Below the pieces are notes generated by a model. It was given only the letters and a program-made list of their open reading frames with translations. It ran no database searches and was not told the DNA's origin. Shown here piece by piece: positions 26,475 through 35,130 of a stretch of DNA of 64,000 nucleotides. The stretch spans positions 306,001 to 370,000 of the forward strand of contig NZ_CP093302.1 of the NCBI RefSeq assembly GCF_024362765.1, written 5' to 3'. The position numbers and the translations under genes are program-made. The stretch comes from Alkalihalobacillus sp. LMS6 (lineage in GTDB: Bacteria > Bacillota > Bacilli > Bacillales > Bacillaceae_D). Within the stretch, counting starts at the first letter, position 1; each line of letters opens with the position of its first letter.

Positions 26475-27641
26475 ATGAATCAACAACTTTTTAAAAGCGC
26501 TTACAAAATTTGGACAGGTGCTGGCGCAACGGCACAATTAAAACATGAAGTGGCACGACTTCAAATGAACAATCCGCTAATTGTGAGTGATGCCATTATA
26601 AAACAAGTAGGCTTGCTCGACGAAGTGTGCGCCTCGTTAGATGAGGCTTCGTTCGGAACGTTTTTGGACGTTGAACCTGAACCTGCATTTCCAGTCATTG
26701 AAGCATGTAAAAAAGTGTTTCTGGCTGGTGGCCATGATGGATTTATTGCTATTGGTGGAGGAAGTGCCATTGATACGGCAAAAGCGGCGTCCGCCTATGC
26801 GACATACGATGGATCTTTGCATGATTTTGTTGGTACGGATTTGGTGCCGCAAAAAGGAGCACCACTTATTGCGATCCCGACCACAGCTGGTACAGGGTCT
26901 GAAGTGACAAATATCGCCATTTTATCAGACAAAGATGCACAATTAAAAAAAGGGATTGCCAGTGATTATCTTTTGCCTGATGTCGCAATTGTGGCGCCGG
27001 AAATGACGCGGACCGCTCCACAGCATGTGACCGCAGCAAGTGGAATTGATGCGATGGTACATGGTATTGAAGCATATTTATCAGTAAATGCATCACCGAT
27101 AACGGATGCCTTGGCGCTTCAATCGATCACGATGATCGCGCGTAGTCTACCAAAGGCTTATTCGAATTCGCACCAGTTAGCAGCGAGAGAAGAAATGGCA
27201 ACAGCAAGTTTAATGGCAGGAATGGCGTTTGGCAATGCAGGTGTTGGTGCAGTACATGCATTGGCTTACCCTCTAGGGGGACGCTTCCAAATGGCACATG
27301 GCGTCAGCAACGCTCTGCTCCTACCGTTTGTCATGGAAGTGAATAAACCAGCTTGCTTAGAACGGCTAAAAGACATTGCCGATGCGCTAGGCGAGCAAAC
27401 ATCGGGCTTAAGTCTAAATGAAGCAGCAGATCGAGCGATTGTGGCCATGACGCGTTTATGTGCGCAGGTGAAGATTCCAGCTAGTTTAAAAGAGTTTGAT
27501 ATTCAAGAAAGTGATTTAGAAGAGATGGCAGAAGATGCGTCTAAAATTGAACGTCTATTAAAAAATAACCCTCGCCAGCTAACGAAAGCTGAAATTTACG
27601 AGATTTATCAGGCTGCATATGTAGGACGGGCACAGCAATGA
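26475..27641 (+). CDS. Iron-containing alcohol dehydrogenase
   Basis: Group III (iron-dependent) alcohol dehydrogenase, 388 residues. The nucleotide-binding block is AIGGGSAIDTAKAA near residue 95, followed by IPTTAGTGSEVTN; metal ligands are in SGIDAMVHGIEAYLS (Asp, His), GAVHALAYPLGG (His) and MAHGVSNALLLP (His). AGGGGGA at 26461-26467 favours ATG 26475 over 26469. First gene of the sigma-54 operon; it overlaps the permease gene by four bases. With the semialdehyde-type dehydrogenase two genes later, oxidation of an imported omega-hydroxy acid or diol (for example 4-hydroxybutyrate) is a reasonable prediction. Confidence 0.92.
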   Translation: MNQQLFKSAYKIWTGAGATAQLKHEVARLQMNNPLIVSDAIIKQVGLLDEVCASLDEASFGTFLDVEPEPAFPVIEACKKVFLAGGHDGFIAIGGGSAIDTAKAASAYATYDGSLHDFVGTDLVPQKGAPLIAIPTTAGTGSEVTNIAILSDKDAQLKKGIASDYLLPDVAIVAPEMTRTAPQHVTAASGIDAMVHGIEAYLSVNASPITDALALQSITMIARSLPKAYSNSHQLAAREEMATASLMAGMAFGNAGVGAVHALAYPLGGRFQMAHGVSNALLLPFVMEVNKPACLERLKDIADALGEQTSGLSLNEAADRAIVAMTRLCAQVKIPASLKEFDIQESDLEEMAEDASKIERLLKNNPRQLTKAEIYEIYQAAYVGRAQQ

Positions 27642-29020
27642 AATGGAAGCAGCGACAGTTCGGTCAAGAAACGCCGTATCAACCATTAGGTCCTTTTAAA
27701 ATTCGCGTGCCGTTTTACCATTATCGATTTGAATGGCCTGACTACGTCCAAGGCTTGCTCATGTGTGCCGTTGATCTAGCTGCCATACCACTCTTAATGG
27801 AATTGCTTGGCATGCCTTTTGAAGCAGCCTTGGCTGTTGTGATTTTAAATGGTCTGCTCTATTTAACGCACCATTTATTAGGGGATCCGGTTGTGCCAGG
27901 TTGGATTACGCCAGCGATTCCTTTAATCATGATTTATGTGTCTTCCTTTCCAGAAGATGAGCGGGTCCATGCATTGATTGCCTTTCAGTTAACCCTCGGT
28001 CTACTATCAATCTTTCTAGGGGCGACAGGGTTGGCAAGTAAAGTGGTACGGTTTGTGCCAAGTGCGATTAAATCAGGTGTCATTTTAGGGGCAGGGATTA
28101 TTGCAGTCATCACCATTTTTGAAGTGGGAGGTCGGTTTGAATCATTCCCGTGGACGATATCGATTGCGATTGGAATTGGCTTCTACTTGTTGTTTTCTAA
28201 ACACTTTCAAAAGTTGAAAGCGAGGGGTGGGCTCTATGGTTTGGTTGGTAAATTAGGTATTTTGCCAATTATTCTCCTTGCTGTTATCGTTGCACCTTTA
28301 TTTGGAGAAGCCCCGTGGCCAAACATAGAATGGGGATTTTCGAAGCCGGATTTTATTACACTTTGGAGTGAGTATACGTTGTTTGGGGTAGGTTTTCCGC
28401 CACTTATGATGTTTTTAACCTGTTTGCCGACGGTTTTTGCTGCTTACCTTGTGTTGTTTGGTGACATTTTGCAAGCAAAAGCAATTATTAAAGAAGCCGA
28501 TGTAGTTCGTCAAGATGAAAAAGTTGATTACAACCCGAACCGTGCTCATCTTATTTTCGGCGGTCGAAATGGCATCATGAGTATCATCGGTCCGGATGTC
28601 ACGATGGCAGGTCCGACTTGGGCGGCGATGCAAGTAGTCATTGCCGAGCGCTTTAAAGAAGGAAAAAAATCCATGCACTCCATTTTTGGAGGAATGGGAT
28701 CGTTTCGGTTTGGGACAAACACGGGGTTATTGCTGTTGCCAATTGTGAGTTTAGTTGAGCCGATTCTTGGAGTAGCGATGGCGCTCACTCTATTAATTCA
28801 AGGTTATGTGAGTGTGCGAATCGGGATACTAGAAGCGAAGAGTCAGAGAGACTTAGGGATAGCGGGGATTATTGCTGCCATTTTAGCGGTAAAAGGTGCT
28901 GCTTGGGCATTTGCCGCAGGAGTCATCCTCTGTCTATTAATCTACGGCAAGCAATTTTTTAAAGGCGAAACTGATGAGACATTCGTAAAAGATCAAGAGG
29001 AAGAAAAGAGAGGTGCGTAA
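27638..29020 (+). CDS. Membrane permease, SLC23/NCS2-like
   Basis: 460 residues, roughly 11-12 hydrophobic helices. Recognisable parts are DPVVPGWITPAIPLIMIY near residue 88, the FVPSAIKSGVILGAGI stretch near residue 145, and RNGIMSIIGPDVTMAGPTWA near residue 310, reminiscent of the NCS2/SulP fold. The N-terminal 40 residues are cytoplasmic and basic. It lies between the alcohol and aldehyde dehydrogenases (four-base overlap, then two-base gap), so it most likely imports the substrate of this pathway rather than a nucleobase. Confidence 0.75.
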   Translation: MKWKQRQFGQETPYQPLGPFKIRVPFYHYRFEWPDYVQGLLMCAVDLAAIPLLMELLGMPFEAALAVVILNGLLYLTHHLLGDPVVPGWITPAIPLIMIYVSSFPEDERVHALIAFQLTLGLLSIFLGATGLASKVVRFVPSAIKSGVILGAGIIAVITIFEVGGRFESFPWTISIAIGIGFYLLFSKHFQKLKARGGLYGLVGKLGILPIILLAVIVAPLFGEAPWPNIEWGFSKPDFITLWSEYTLFGVGFPPLMMFLTCLPTVFAAYLVLFGDILQAKAIIKEADVVRQDEKVDYNPNRAHLIFGGRNGIMSIIGPDVTMAGPTWAAMQVVIAERFKEGKKSMHSIFGGMGSFRFGTNTGLLLLPIVSLVEPILGVAMALTLLIQGYVSVRIGILEAKSQRDLGIAGIIAAILAVKGAAWAFAAGVILCLLIYGKQFFKGETDETFVKDQEEEKRGA

Positions 29021-29022
29021 CG

Positions 29023-30441
29023 ATGAAAAAAGGACTATTTATCAATAATGAAGTGGTTTGGACAGACGATGTCATGGAGGTGGAGAATCCAGCAACTAAG
29101 GAAATCATTGGGACTGTTGCGAAAGCAGGAGCGAAAGAAGCGAGTGCTGCTGTAGATGCGGCCGCCGACGCCTTGCAAGTTTGGAAAAGCAAAACAGCAG
29201 CTGAACGCAGTGAATACTTGATGGCATGGCACGCACGTATAAAAGAAGAAGAAGAGGCTCTTGGAGAAGGAATGACCCTTGAACAAGGGAAACCTCTAGC
29301 AGAAGCAGTTGGGGAAATTCGTTATGCGAACAGTTTTCTCTCGTGGTATGCAGAGGAAGGGAAGCGAGTTTATGGAGAGACCGTTCCAGCAAGCGCGCCG
29401 AACAAGCGAATTATTGTACAGAAACAAGCGATCGGTGTCATTGCGGCGATTACCCCGTGGAATTTTCCGGCTGCGATGTTAACGCGAAAACTAGGTCCAG
29501 CGCTAGCGGCAGGATGCACAGCTGTCGTGAAGCCGTCAGAGCTTACACCTTTTACCGCTTATCGACTCGCGGAACTTGCGTTGGAAGCAGGAATTCCAAA
29601 AGGAGTCATCAATGTGGTTACTGGTGACGCATCCGCAATTGGGAAGGCTTGGATGGAAGATGAGCGAGTTCGGAAAGTTTCGTTTACTGGATCAACCGCA
29701 GTTGGGAAATTGTTGATGCGACAAGCAGCAGATACTGTAAAAAAACTTTCGCTAGAATTGGGTGGGCATGCACCGTTTATCGTGACCGAACATGCGGACA
29801 TCGCTAAAGCCGTAAAGGGATTAATGGGCTCGAAGTACCGGAATGGCGGTCAGACGTGTGTTTGCGCGAACCGTGTTTACGTACATGAATCAATTAAAAA
29901 ATCGTTCACTAAAGCGTTTATTGAAGAAATGAGCGCTTTGAAGACCGGTAATGGCCTTTCCGCTGATTCCGATATTGGTCCCCTTGTCAATCAGAGTGCT
30001 GTAGAGAAAGTAGACAAACACCTCCGTGATGCGGAAGCAAAAGGAGGAACCCTTGTTTACGGACAGGAACCACAAGAGACAGGTGGCTATTATCAAACGC
30101 CTGTTGTCGTAACGAATGCAACGGATGAGATGTTATGTATGAATGAAGAAACATTTGGTCCACTTGCACCAATTGCTAGTTATGAAACGATTGAAGATGT
30201 GATCGAGCGAGCCAATCAAACACCATTTGGTTTAGCTGCTTATGTGTATTCAAATGATCTGACGGAAGCATTTATGATTTCTGAAGCGTTAGAGTACGGC
30301 ATTGTCGGATTAAATGATGGACTGCCATCCGTTGCTCAAGCGCCTTTTGGGGGAATGAAAGAAAGTGGCTTAGGACGTGAAGGTGGACACTGGGGCATAG
30401 AGGAGTACTTAGAAGTAAAATACATCTCGATGCAGTTATAG
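29023..30441 (+). CDS. gabD: Succinate-semialdehyde-type aldehyde dehydrogenase
   Basis: NAD(P)-dependent ALDH, 472 residues, with ITPWNFPAAM, FTGSTAVGK, catalytic Glu245 in LELGGHAPF and nucleophile Cys279 in GGQTCVCANR. The CVC doublet and this local sequence are those of succinate/glutarate semialdehyde dehydrogenases. It is the last gene of the sigma-54 operon. It could also take the succinate semialdehyde that homoprotocatechuate breakdown releases, although that cluster lies 18 kb away. The gene symbol reflects family resemblance and not proven specificity. Confidence 0.88.
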   Translation: MKKGLFINNEVVWTDDVMEVENPATKEIIGTVAKAGAKEASAAVDAAADALQVWKSKTAAERSEYLMAWHARIKEEEEALGEGMTLEQGKPLAEAVGEIRYANSFLSWYAEEGKRVYGETVPASAPNKRIIVQKQAIGVIAAITPWNFPAAMLTRKLGPALAAGCTAVVKPSELTPFTAYRLAELALEAGIPKGVINVVTGDASAIGKAWMEDERVRKVSFTGSTAVGKLLMRQAADTVKKLSLELGGHAPFIVTEHADIAKAVKGLMGSKYRNGGQTCVCANRVYVHESIKKSFTKAFIEEMSALKTGNGLSADSDIGPLVNQSAVEKVDKHLRDAEAKGGTLVYGQEPQETGGYYQTPVVVTNATDEMLCMNEETFGPLAPIASYETIEDVIERANQTPFGLAAYVYSNDLTEAFMISEALEYGIVGLNDGLPSVAQAPFGGMKESGLGREGGHWGIEEYLEVKYISMQL

Positions 30442-30449
30442 AAAGGATA

Positions 30450-30476
30450 AAAGCGCTCACTTTGAGCGCTTTTTCT
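30450..30476 (+). terminator. Rho-independent terminator of the sigma-54 operon
   Basis: AAAGCGCTC (30450-30458) pairs perfectly with GAGCGCTTT (30464-30472), then T residues. Confidence 0.92.
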
Positions 30477-30543
30477 AGTAGAAACAATTCAGTCCCCTTT
30501 TATTGTGTGAATTCTGTATAATATGAAAAAAGGGGGAGTAGAG

Positions 30544-30987
30544 TTGAAACTACTACAAGCGACAAAAGATGATTTAACAGGCGTTTCTCTTCTCTTTAAC
30601 CAATACAGAATGTTCTATAACCAATTGGATGACATGAATGGTGCAAAATCGTATATAAGAGAACGATTACAACAAGGGGATTCAATCATTTTTGTTATGA
30701 AAGAAGGAGACACCTATTTAGGTTTTACGCAGTTATACCCGACCTTTTCATCAATCTCAATGAAAAAGGCTTGGATTCTCAATGATTTGTATGTACATGA
30801 AGAGGCACGAGGAAAAGGTGTCGCTGAATCGCTCTTAAATCGAGCAAAAGCATTTGCTTTGGAGACTGAAGCAGTAAGTATTGCCTTAAGTACTGCGCCG
30901 GATAATCTACCTGCACAACAATTGTATGAAAAAATTGGGTATGAGCGTGACGAGAAATTCTATCATTATGAATTAAATCTAGTATAA
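30544..30987 (+). CDS. GNAT-family N-acetyltransferase
   Basis: About 147 residues with the GNAT core: LNDLYVHEEARGKGVAESLL (acetyl-CoA loop RGKG) near residue 90, followed by LYEKIGYERDEKFYHYEL at the C-terminus. An ATG at 30523 is open in frame, but TATAAT (30517-30522) directly abuts it and would be the -10 box, placing transcription start beyond it; AAGGGGG then fits TTG 30544. First gene of a six-gene run of small enzymes. Acceptor unknown. Confidence 0.82.
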   Translation: MKLLQATKDDLTGVSLLFNQYRMFYNQLDDMNGAKSYIRERLQQGDSIIFVMKEGDTYLGFTQLYPTFSSISMKKAWILNDLYVHEEARGKGVAESLLNRAKAFALETEAVSIALSTAPDNLPAQQLYEKIGYERDEKFYHYELNLV

Positions 30988-31000
30988 AGAAGGTGATGGA

Positions 31001-31561
31001 ATGGCCAAGCTCGTTATTCTTTTTGGACCTCAAGCAGTTGGAAAGATGACGGTAGGAGAAGCGCTTGCTGAGCAGACATCACTAAAGCTTTTTCATAACC
31101 ATATGTCCATTGATATGGTCGCACCGATTTTCGGATTCCAAGACGAGACGTGGCGGTTAGTCGATTTATTCAGAAAAGAAATGTTTCAATCAGTGGCAAA
31201 AAGTGATTTAGACGGGTTAATTTTTACATACGTTTGGGCTTTTGATCGTCAAGAAGACTGGGAATATATTGACAATGTCGCAAGCATATTTGAAGAAAAC
31301 GGTGGCTCGGTTTATTTTGTTGAGCTAGAGGCTGCATTTGATGAGCGACTCGCTCGAAATAAAAGCACACATCGGTTACAGCAAAAACCAACGAAACGAG
31401 ATGTCGATTTTTCAGAGAAAGAATTAAAAGAGAGTGCCCAAACATACCGCTTAAATTCAAAAAAAGGTGAATTAACCAAGCCCTATTATTTGCGAATAAA
31501 CAATACAAACCGTACATCTAGCGATGTTGCTGCAGAAATTAAGCGAACGTTTAACTTATAA
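31001..31561 (+). CDS. P-loop kinase-like protein
   Basis: 186 residues starting with a P-loop, FGPQAVGKMTVG at residues 8-19, as in shikimate- or nucleoside-kinase-like proteins. The substrate part contains LFHNHMSIDMVAP and an arginine-rich lid region (RLARNKSTHRLQQKP) that would close over ATP. AAGGTGA precedes the ATG, 13 bases after the acetyltransferase stop. Family members are mostly uncharacterised; small-molecule phosphorylation, possibly antibiotic modification, is the usual suggestion. Confidence 0.75.
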   Translation: MAKLVILFGPQAVGKMTVGEALAEQTSLKLFHNHMSIDMVAPIFGFQDETWRLVDLFRKEMFQSVAKSDLDGLIFTYVWAFDRQEDWEYIDNVASIFEENGGSVYFVELEAAFDERLARNKSTHRLQQKPTKRDVDFSEKELKESAQTYRLNSKKGELTKPYYLRINNTNRTSSDVAAEIKRTFNL

Positions 31562-31577
31562 AGGGAGGGGTACACTT

Positions 31578-32213
31578 ATGCAATTTAAAAATATCATAAC
31601 AAGTGAAGAAGCGTTTGAAGCCTTCTGTGAAGAAATAGGAAAGCCGAGTGAGTTGGCAGCGAACAAAGTTATTTCATCCATCGATGCGCACTGTGAAGCA
31701 TTTATTAAAAAATCCCCGTTTCTTACTATGGCATCGGCTAATAATAATGGAGAATGTGATGTAACACCAAGAGGGGATGATCCTGGTTTTGTTCACGTCA
31801 TTGATGAAAACTTTCTATTAATTCCTGAACGACCAGGAAACAAACGAATGGATTCAGCGCATAACATCTTATCAAATCCACATGTAGGGCTACTCTTTTT
31901 TATTCCTGGACTTGGTGAAACGCTAAGAATAAATGGAAAAGCTCACATCTGTCGTGATCCAGAATTACTTGACGCATGTCTGGCGAAAGGGAAACGGCCT
32001 CTTTTTGGCGTTCTGGTTGAAGTGAAGGAATGTTATATCCACTGCGCAAAGGCATTCTTGCGCTCGGGCTTGTGGAAACCAGAATCTTGGATTGACCAGG
32101 AAGAACGTCCATCCGTTGCAAAAATGATTAAAGCGCATACAGAATTTGATAAAAAGACGGAGCAGGACATTGAACGATCACTGGAGGAAAGCTACGCGAA
32201 ACGACTGTATTAG
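31578..32213 (+). CDS. Pyridoxamine-5'-phosphate-oxidase-like flavoprotein
   Basis: 211 residues of the split-barrel FMN-binding family. Visible: FLTMASANNNGECDVTPRGDDPGFVHVID near the N-terminal third (here only the block positions matter: roughly residues 50-80), LLIPERPGNKRMDS and VGLLFFIPGLGETLRINGKA. These are typical of the MSMEG_1061/PPOX-related subgroup acting on unknown substrates. AAGGGAGGGG lies just before ATG 31578, so the longer frame from 31524 is not used. Third gene of the small-enzyme operon. Confidence 0.8.
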   Translation: MQFKNIITSEEAFEAFCEEIGKPSELAANKVISSIDAHCEAFIKKSPFLTMASANNNGECDVTPRGDDPGFVHVIDENFLLIPERPGNKRMDSAHNILSNPHVGLLFFIPGLGETLRINGKAHICRDPELLDACLAKGKRPLFGVLVEVKECYIHCAKAFLRSGLWKPESWIDQEERPSVAKMIKAHTEFDKKTEQDIERSLEESYAKRLY

Positions 32214-32223
32214 AGGTGTAGAA

Positions 32224-32757
32224 ATGTCAAAAACGATAAACGACTTACATACGGGCGGGGAAATGAGTGCAACGGTTCAGTTGTTTTATTCAATGGTGGA
32301 AGAGAATTTCTTACGTTTACAAGCAAGTCTACATACTATTGTACAAGATGAAATGGATTTCAAAGGTCTTGGAAATAAGGAAAATAGTATAGCTCAGCTC
32401 ATTCGACATCTAGCATACGTTGACTTATGTTGGGTTTTTCGACTAAAGGGCCAACCTATTCCGGCAGAATACGAACAAAGGCTTGGACCAATGACAGATT
32501 TAAACGGTAAATTACCAAACGTACAAAAGGTACCGAAACGTGACTTGCTTGAAGATTATAGAATGATTATAACGATGTTAAAAAAAGAATGTGAGCGGTT
32601 TACGGATAAAGAACTAGAGCGTGTTGTTCCTTATGAAAATGGCGAAAAGGCCACCATTCGATGGGGTTTGTGGCATATGTCTGACCATAGTAGATACCAT
32701 CAAGCTCATATAAATCGCTTAAGAGCAGACTTTGCAGGAGCGTTCCAAAATGATTAG
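32224..32757 (+). CDS. DinB/YfiT-family metal-dependent protein
   Basis: 177 residues forming a four-helix DinB-like bundle. The metal-binding histidines are in IRHLAYVDLCW (helix 2) and the HMSDHSRYHQAHINRL segment (helix 4). AGAGGTG precedes ATG 32224; a longer frame from 32146 overlaps the previous gene and is rejected. DinB-fold enzymes include thiol transferases using bacillithiol, so an electrophile-detoxifying S-transferase role is possible but unproven. Overlaps the Nudix gene by eight bases. Confidence 0.85.
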   Translation: MSKTINDLHTGGEMSATVQLFYSMVEENFLRLQASLHTIVQDEMDFKGLGNKENSIAQLIRHLAYVDLCWVFRLKGQPIPAEYEQRLGPMTDLNGKLPNVQKVPKRDLLEDYRMIITMLKKECERFTDKELERVVPYENGEKATIRWGLWHMSDHSRYHQAHINRLRADFAGAFQND

Positions 32758-33199
32758 ACAAGCAGTTGGTGCAATCGTCGTAACGAAGGACGCGTATGTA
32801 TTAGTATGCAAGTCTTGGCAAAATACGAAGGATGGAAAAGAACGTATTGAAGACGAATGGGATATCGTCAAAGGTGGGGTTGAAGATGAGGATGAATCGT
32901 TGGAAGCGGCTGTTTTGCGTGAGCTTTATGAAGAGACGGGTTCGAAAGCATTTATTCTAAGAGACCCGTTTCGTGAAAAGCTAACCTTTGCCTTTCCACC
33001 AGAGGTCAAAAAGAGAATCGGATTTGAAACACAAGAAACAACAGTTTTTTTGGTGGAGTTTACAGGTGACCTAGAAGATTTGACACCTAAAGATAAGGAA
33101 ATTAGTAAGCTGAAAGCCGTCGGTTCAGACCAACTAATGGACTACATCACTCATGATGAGACGAAGCAATTTTTCCAGAAATATATCTTGGGGGGATGA
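32750..33199 (+). CDS. Nudix hydrolase
   Basis: 149 residues. A complete Nudix box, GGVEDEDESLEAAVLRELYE followed by ETG, lies around residues 42-65, with RELYEE carrying the metal-binding glutamates. Hydrolysis of a nucleoside diphosphate linked to another moiety is expected; specificity cannot be read. GCAGGAGCG (about 32734-32742) inside the end of the DinB gene is its ribosome site. The stop codon abuts the methyltransferase start. Confidence 0.9.
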   Translation: MIRQAVGAIVVTKDAYVLVCKSWQNTKDGKERIEDEWDIVKGGVEDEDESLEAAVLRELYEETGSKAFILRDPFREKLTFAFPPEVKKRIGFETQETTVFLVEFTGDLEDLTPKDKEISKLKAVGSDQLMDYITHDETKQFFQKYILGG

Positions 33200-33934
33200 A
33201 TGCTGAATAGGGTTGAACAAATTAGAGCAGATGAAAAAAGGTATCATGACTTCATATACGAGCATCACGTTCTATTTGAAGAAGGGAGTTGGTTACATAA
33301 GCCGGTCAGCATGATTCAAGGTACACTCCCTTCTCTGTTAGACATTCCGAATGTGCGTGTTCTAGATTTAGGGTGCGGCGTTGGAAGAAATAGTATTCCA
33401 ATTGCATCTGAGATTCAAAAGAATCATGGGAAAGTTGTTTGTGTCGATTTGCTTGATTCAGCTTTAACGAAACTGGAACGGTATAGCCAAACATACGGGA
33501 TTGAACACGCCATACAACCTGTAAAATCAGACATTGCAGCGTACTCGTTTCCGGAAAACCATTTCCAATGGATCGTGGCAATATCTGCGCTAGAACATGT
33601 TTCTTCCGTTCAAGCGTTGACGGGGGTTTTAGAAAAGATGAAGCGAGCTACTAAGGAGGGCGGTGTTCATAGTTTAATTGTGAATTCAAACGTAGAAGAA
33701 CGATGCGTTGAAACAAATCAGCGCATAGAAGCGTCCATCGAAGTTAACCTACCGACAAAGAACATGGAGAACCTTCTCAACAAAACCTATAGGAACTGGA
33801 ATGTTCTTACTCAAACCGTAAAACCACTTTCGTTTAACATTTTACGAGAACAAAAAGAGGTGCGACTTACGACAAACGCCATCACGCTAGTCGTGAAAAA
33901 TGAAAGGCCACAAGGTGATGGTTGGCATGAATAA
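33200..33934 (+). CDS. SAM-dependent methyltransferase
   Basis: 244 residues. Class I methyltransferase core: motif I VLDLGCGVGRNSIPIA near residue 53, acidic strand 2 end VVCVDLLDSALTKL, and FQWIVAISALEHVSS as motif IV/post-motif. GGGGGG directly upstream of ATG 33200 overlaps the Nudix stop region. Last gene of the operon, which ends at the hairpin at 33947. The substrate is unknown; TehB-like resistance enzymes have this look. Confidence 0.85.
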   Translation: MLNRVEQIRADEKRYHDFIYEHHVLFEEGSWLHKPVSMIQGTLPSLLDIPNVRVLDLGCGVGRNSIPIASEIQKNHGKVVCVDLLDSALTKLERYSQTYGIEHAIQPVKSDIAAYSFPENHFQWIVAISALEHVSSVQALTGVLEKMKRATKEGGVHSLIVNSNVEERCVETNQRIEASIEVNLPTKNMENLLNKTYRNWNVLTQTVKPLSFNILREQKEVRLTTNAITLVVKNERPQGDGWHE

Positions 33935-33946
33935 ACATGATGTTCC

Positions 33947-33976
33947 GATAGGATTTGTAAACAAATCCTATCTTTT
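33947..33976. terminator. Bidirectional terminator
   Basis: Perfect 11-bp stem GATAGGATTTG (33947-33957) with CAAATCCTATC (33962-33972) between convergent genes, T tail on the plus strand. Confidence 0.9.
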
Positions 33977-33985
33977 CTGGTGTGC

Positions 33986-34393
33986 CTATTCTGGCAAACT
34001 TAATTGCCAAGACACCCCGTATTTATCATTGACCCAACCGAATTTCTTGCTAAAACCATAGTTGTCAATCGGCATGAGTGCCTCCCCGTCTTTCAACAAA
34101 GCTTGGTAAAGATGATCAATTTCTTTCTCTGTCTCACAGGTGAGAAAAATTGAAAGGGAAGGCGTAAATTCAAACGCATGGCGAACGTGACTATCGATAC
34201 ACATGAATTCTTGTCCATTTAAAGAAAAACGCGCTTGAATGACGGTTCCTTCTTTTCCTGGTCCATTTTCATCATACCGAGCAATCTCTTTAATCTCAGA
34301 ATCCTCAATGAGGGATGTGTAGAAGTTCATTGCCTCTTCAGCATCGCCGTTTTGAAACATTAAAAAAGGCGTAACGTCTTTCATTGTTTTCAA
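33986..34393 (-). CDS. VOC-family PhnB-like protein
   Basis: 135 residues of the vicinal-oxygen-chelate fold (PhnB / 3-demethylubiquinone methyltransferase-like annotation). It starts MKTMKDVTPFLMFQNGDAEE, with the family blocks AMNFYTSLI and FMCIDSHVRHAFEFTPSLS, and ends DNYGFSKKFGWVNDKYGVSW. These proteins are usually cytoplasmic and of unknown substrate. It lies six bases after the DUF4256 gene in the direction of transcription, so the two form an operon. Confidence 0.85.
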   Translation of the reverse strand: MKTMKDVTPFLMFQNGDAEEAMNFYTSLIEDSEIKEIARYDENGPGKEGTVIQARFSLNGQEFMCIDSHVRHAFEFTPSLSIFLTCETEKEIDHLYQALLKDGEALMPIDNYGFSKKFGWVNDKYGVSWQLSLPE

Positions 34394-34398
34394 CTCCT

Positions 34399-34962
34399 CT
34401 ATACTTCTATCGTCAGTGCGGCACGAAATCCTCTCGCGCTATAATAAGAGGATGCGCCGTTATGATAAACGAAGGTATGTCCATATCGATAATCGCAAAA
34501 AAGCGCACCTCCACGTTCGCGAATGGCCATGGGGGTTTGAATCCAGCTTGATGTTTTTAAATCAAATTCTCCGTACTGTTGCAATGTACGATACTGCTGT
34601 TCAGTGAGTAGTGTAACCCCCATAGCTGCCGCCATTTCCACGGCATTGTGTGAGGGCTTATTCTTTTTACGTGATTCTAGTGCTTCTAAATCATAACAAG
34701 TGCTCCTGCGACCGGCTGGGGTTTCCTTTGAGCAATCAATAAACATGTACTTGTTTTGTTCAGGGTCTACAAGCACGATATCAGGTTCTCCTCCTGTTTT
34801 CTCCATTTCATTTACTGACCATAACTTACTTGGTTGGGAACGTAATGTCGATTGCACGCCTTCCCATTCTATTCCTTCATGCCGGTTCTTATTATCATGA
34901 AAGCGTTCTTCCAATCGATTTAAAATCTCTTCCGTTTCGCTTACTGAAAGCTCATTTTGCAT
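34399..34962 (-). CDS. DUF4256-family protein
   Basis: 187 residues from ATG 34962; the in-frame TTG at 34977 lies in the ribosome site GGAGG and is not the start. The sequence matches the DUF4256 layout: LEERFHDNKNRHEGIEWEGV at the N-terminus, then MEKTGGEPDIVLVD and a stretch MFIDCSKETPAGRRSTCYD near the middle, with a C-terminal EFDLKTSSWIQTP. Function unknown; no signal peptide or membrane helix. Confidence 0.8.
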   Translation of the reverse strand: MQNELSVSETEEILNRLEERFHDNKNRHEGIEWEGVQSTLRSQPSKLWSVNEMEKTGGEPDIVLVDPEQNKYMFIDCSKETPAGRRSTCYDLEALESRKKNKPSHNAVEMAAAMGVTLLTEQQYRTLQQYGEFDLKTSSWIQTPMAIRERGGALFCDYRYGHTFVYHNGASSYYSARGFRAALTIEV

Positions 34963-35100
34963 GTATGCTACCTCCAAATGGGGTGCTGCGTTTCCATAAC
35001 TATCTCTAGTTTAAACGATCCTGTCAACTTTCATAACTGGTTGGATGAACATTGCATGTGAAAAAGATAAGCAGTACGTCGATTAGTTTCCTAAATAAAA

Positions 35101-35130
35101 AAGCCTAAAGTGTAATTTACCTTTAGGCTT
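35101..35130 (-). terminator. Terminator of the zincin gene
   Basis: AAGCCTAAAG (35101-35110) pairs perfectly with CTTTAGGCTT (35121-35130); read on the minus strand it is followed by a T run. It overlaps the stop codon of the gene. Confidence 0.85.
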
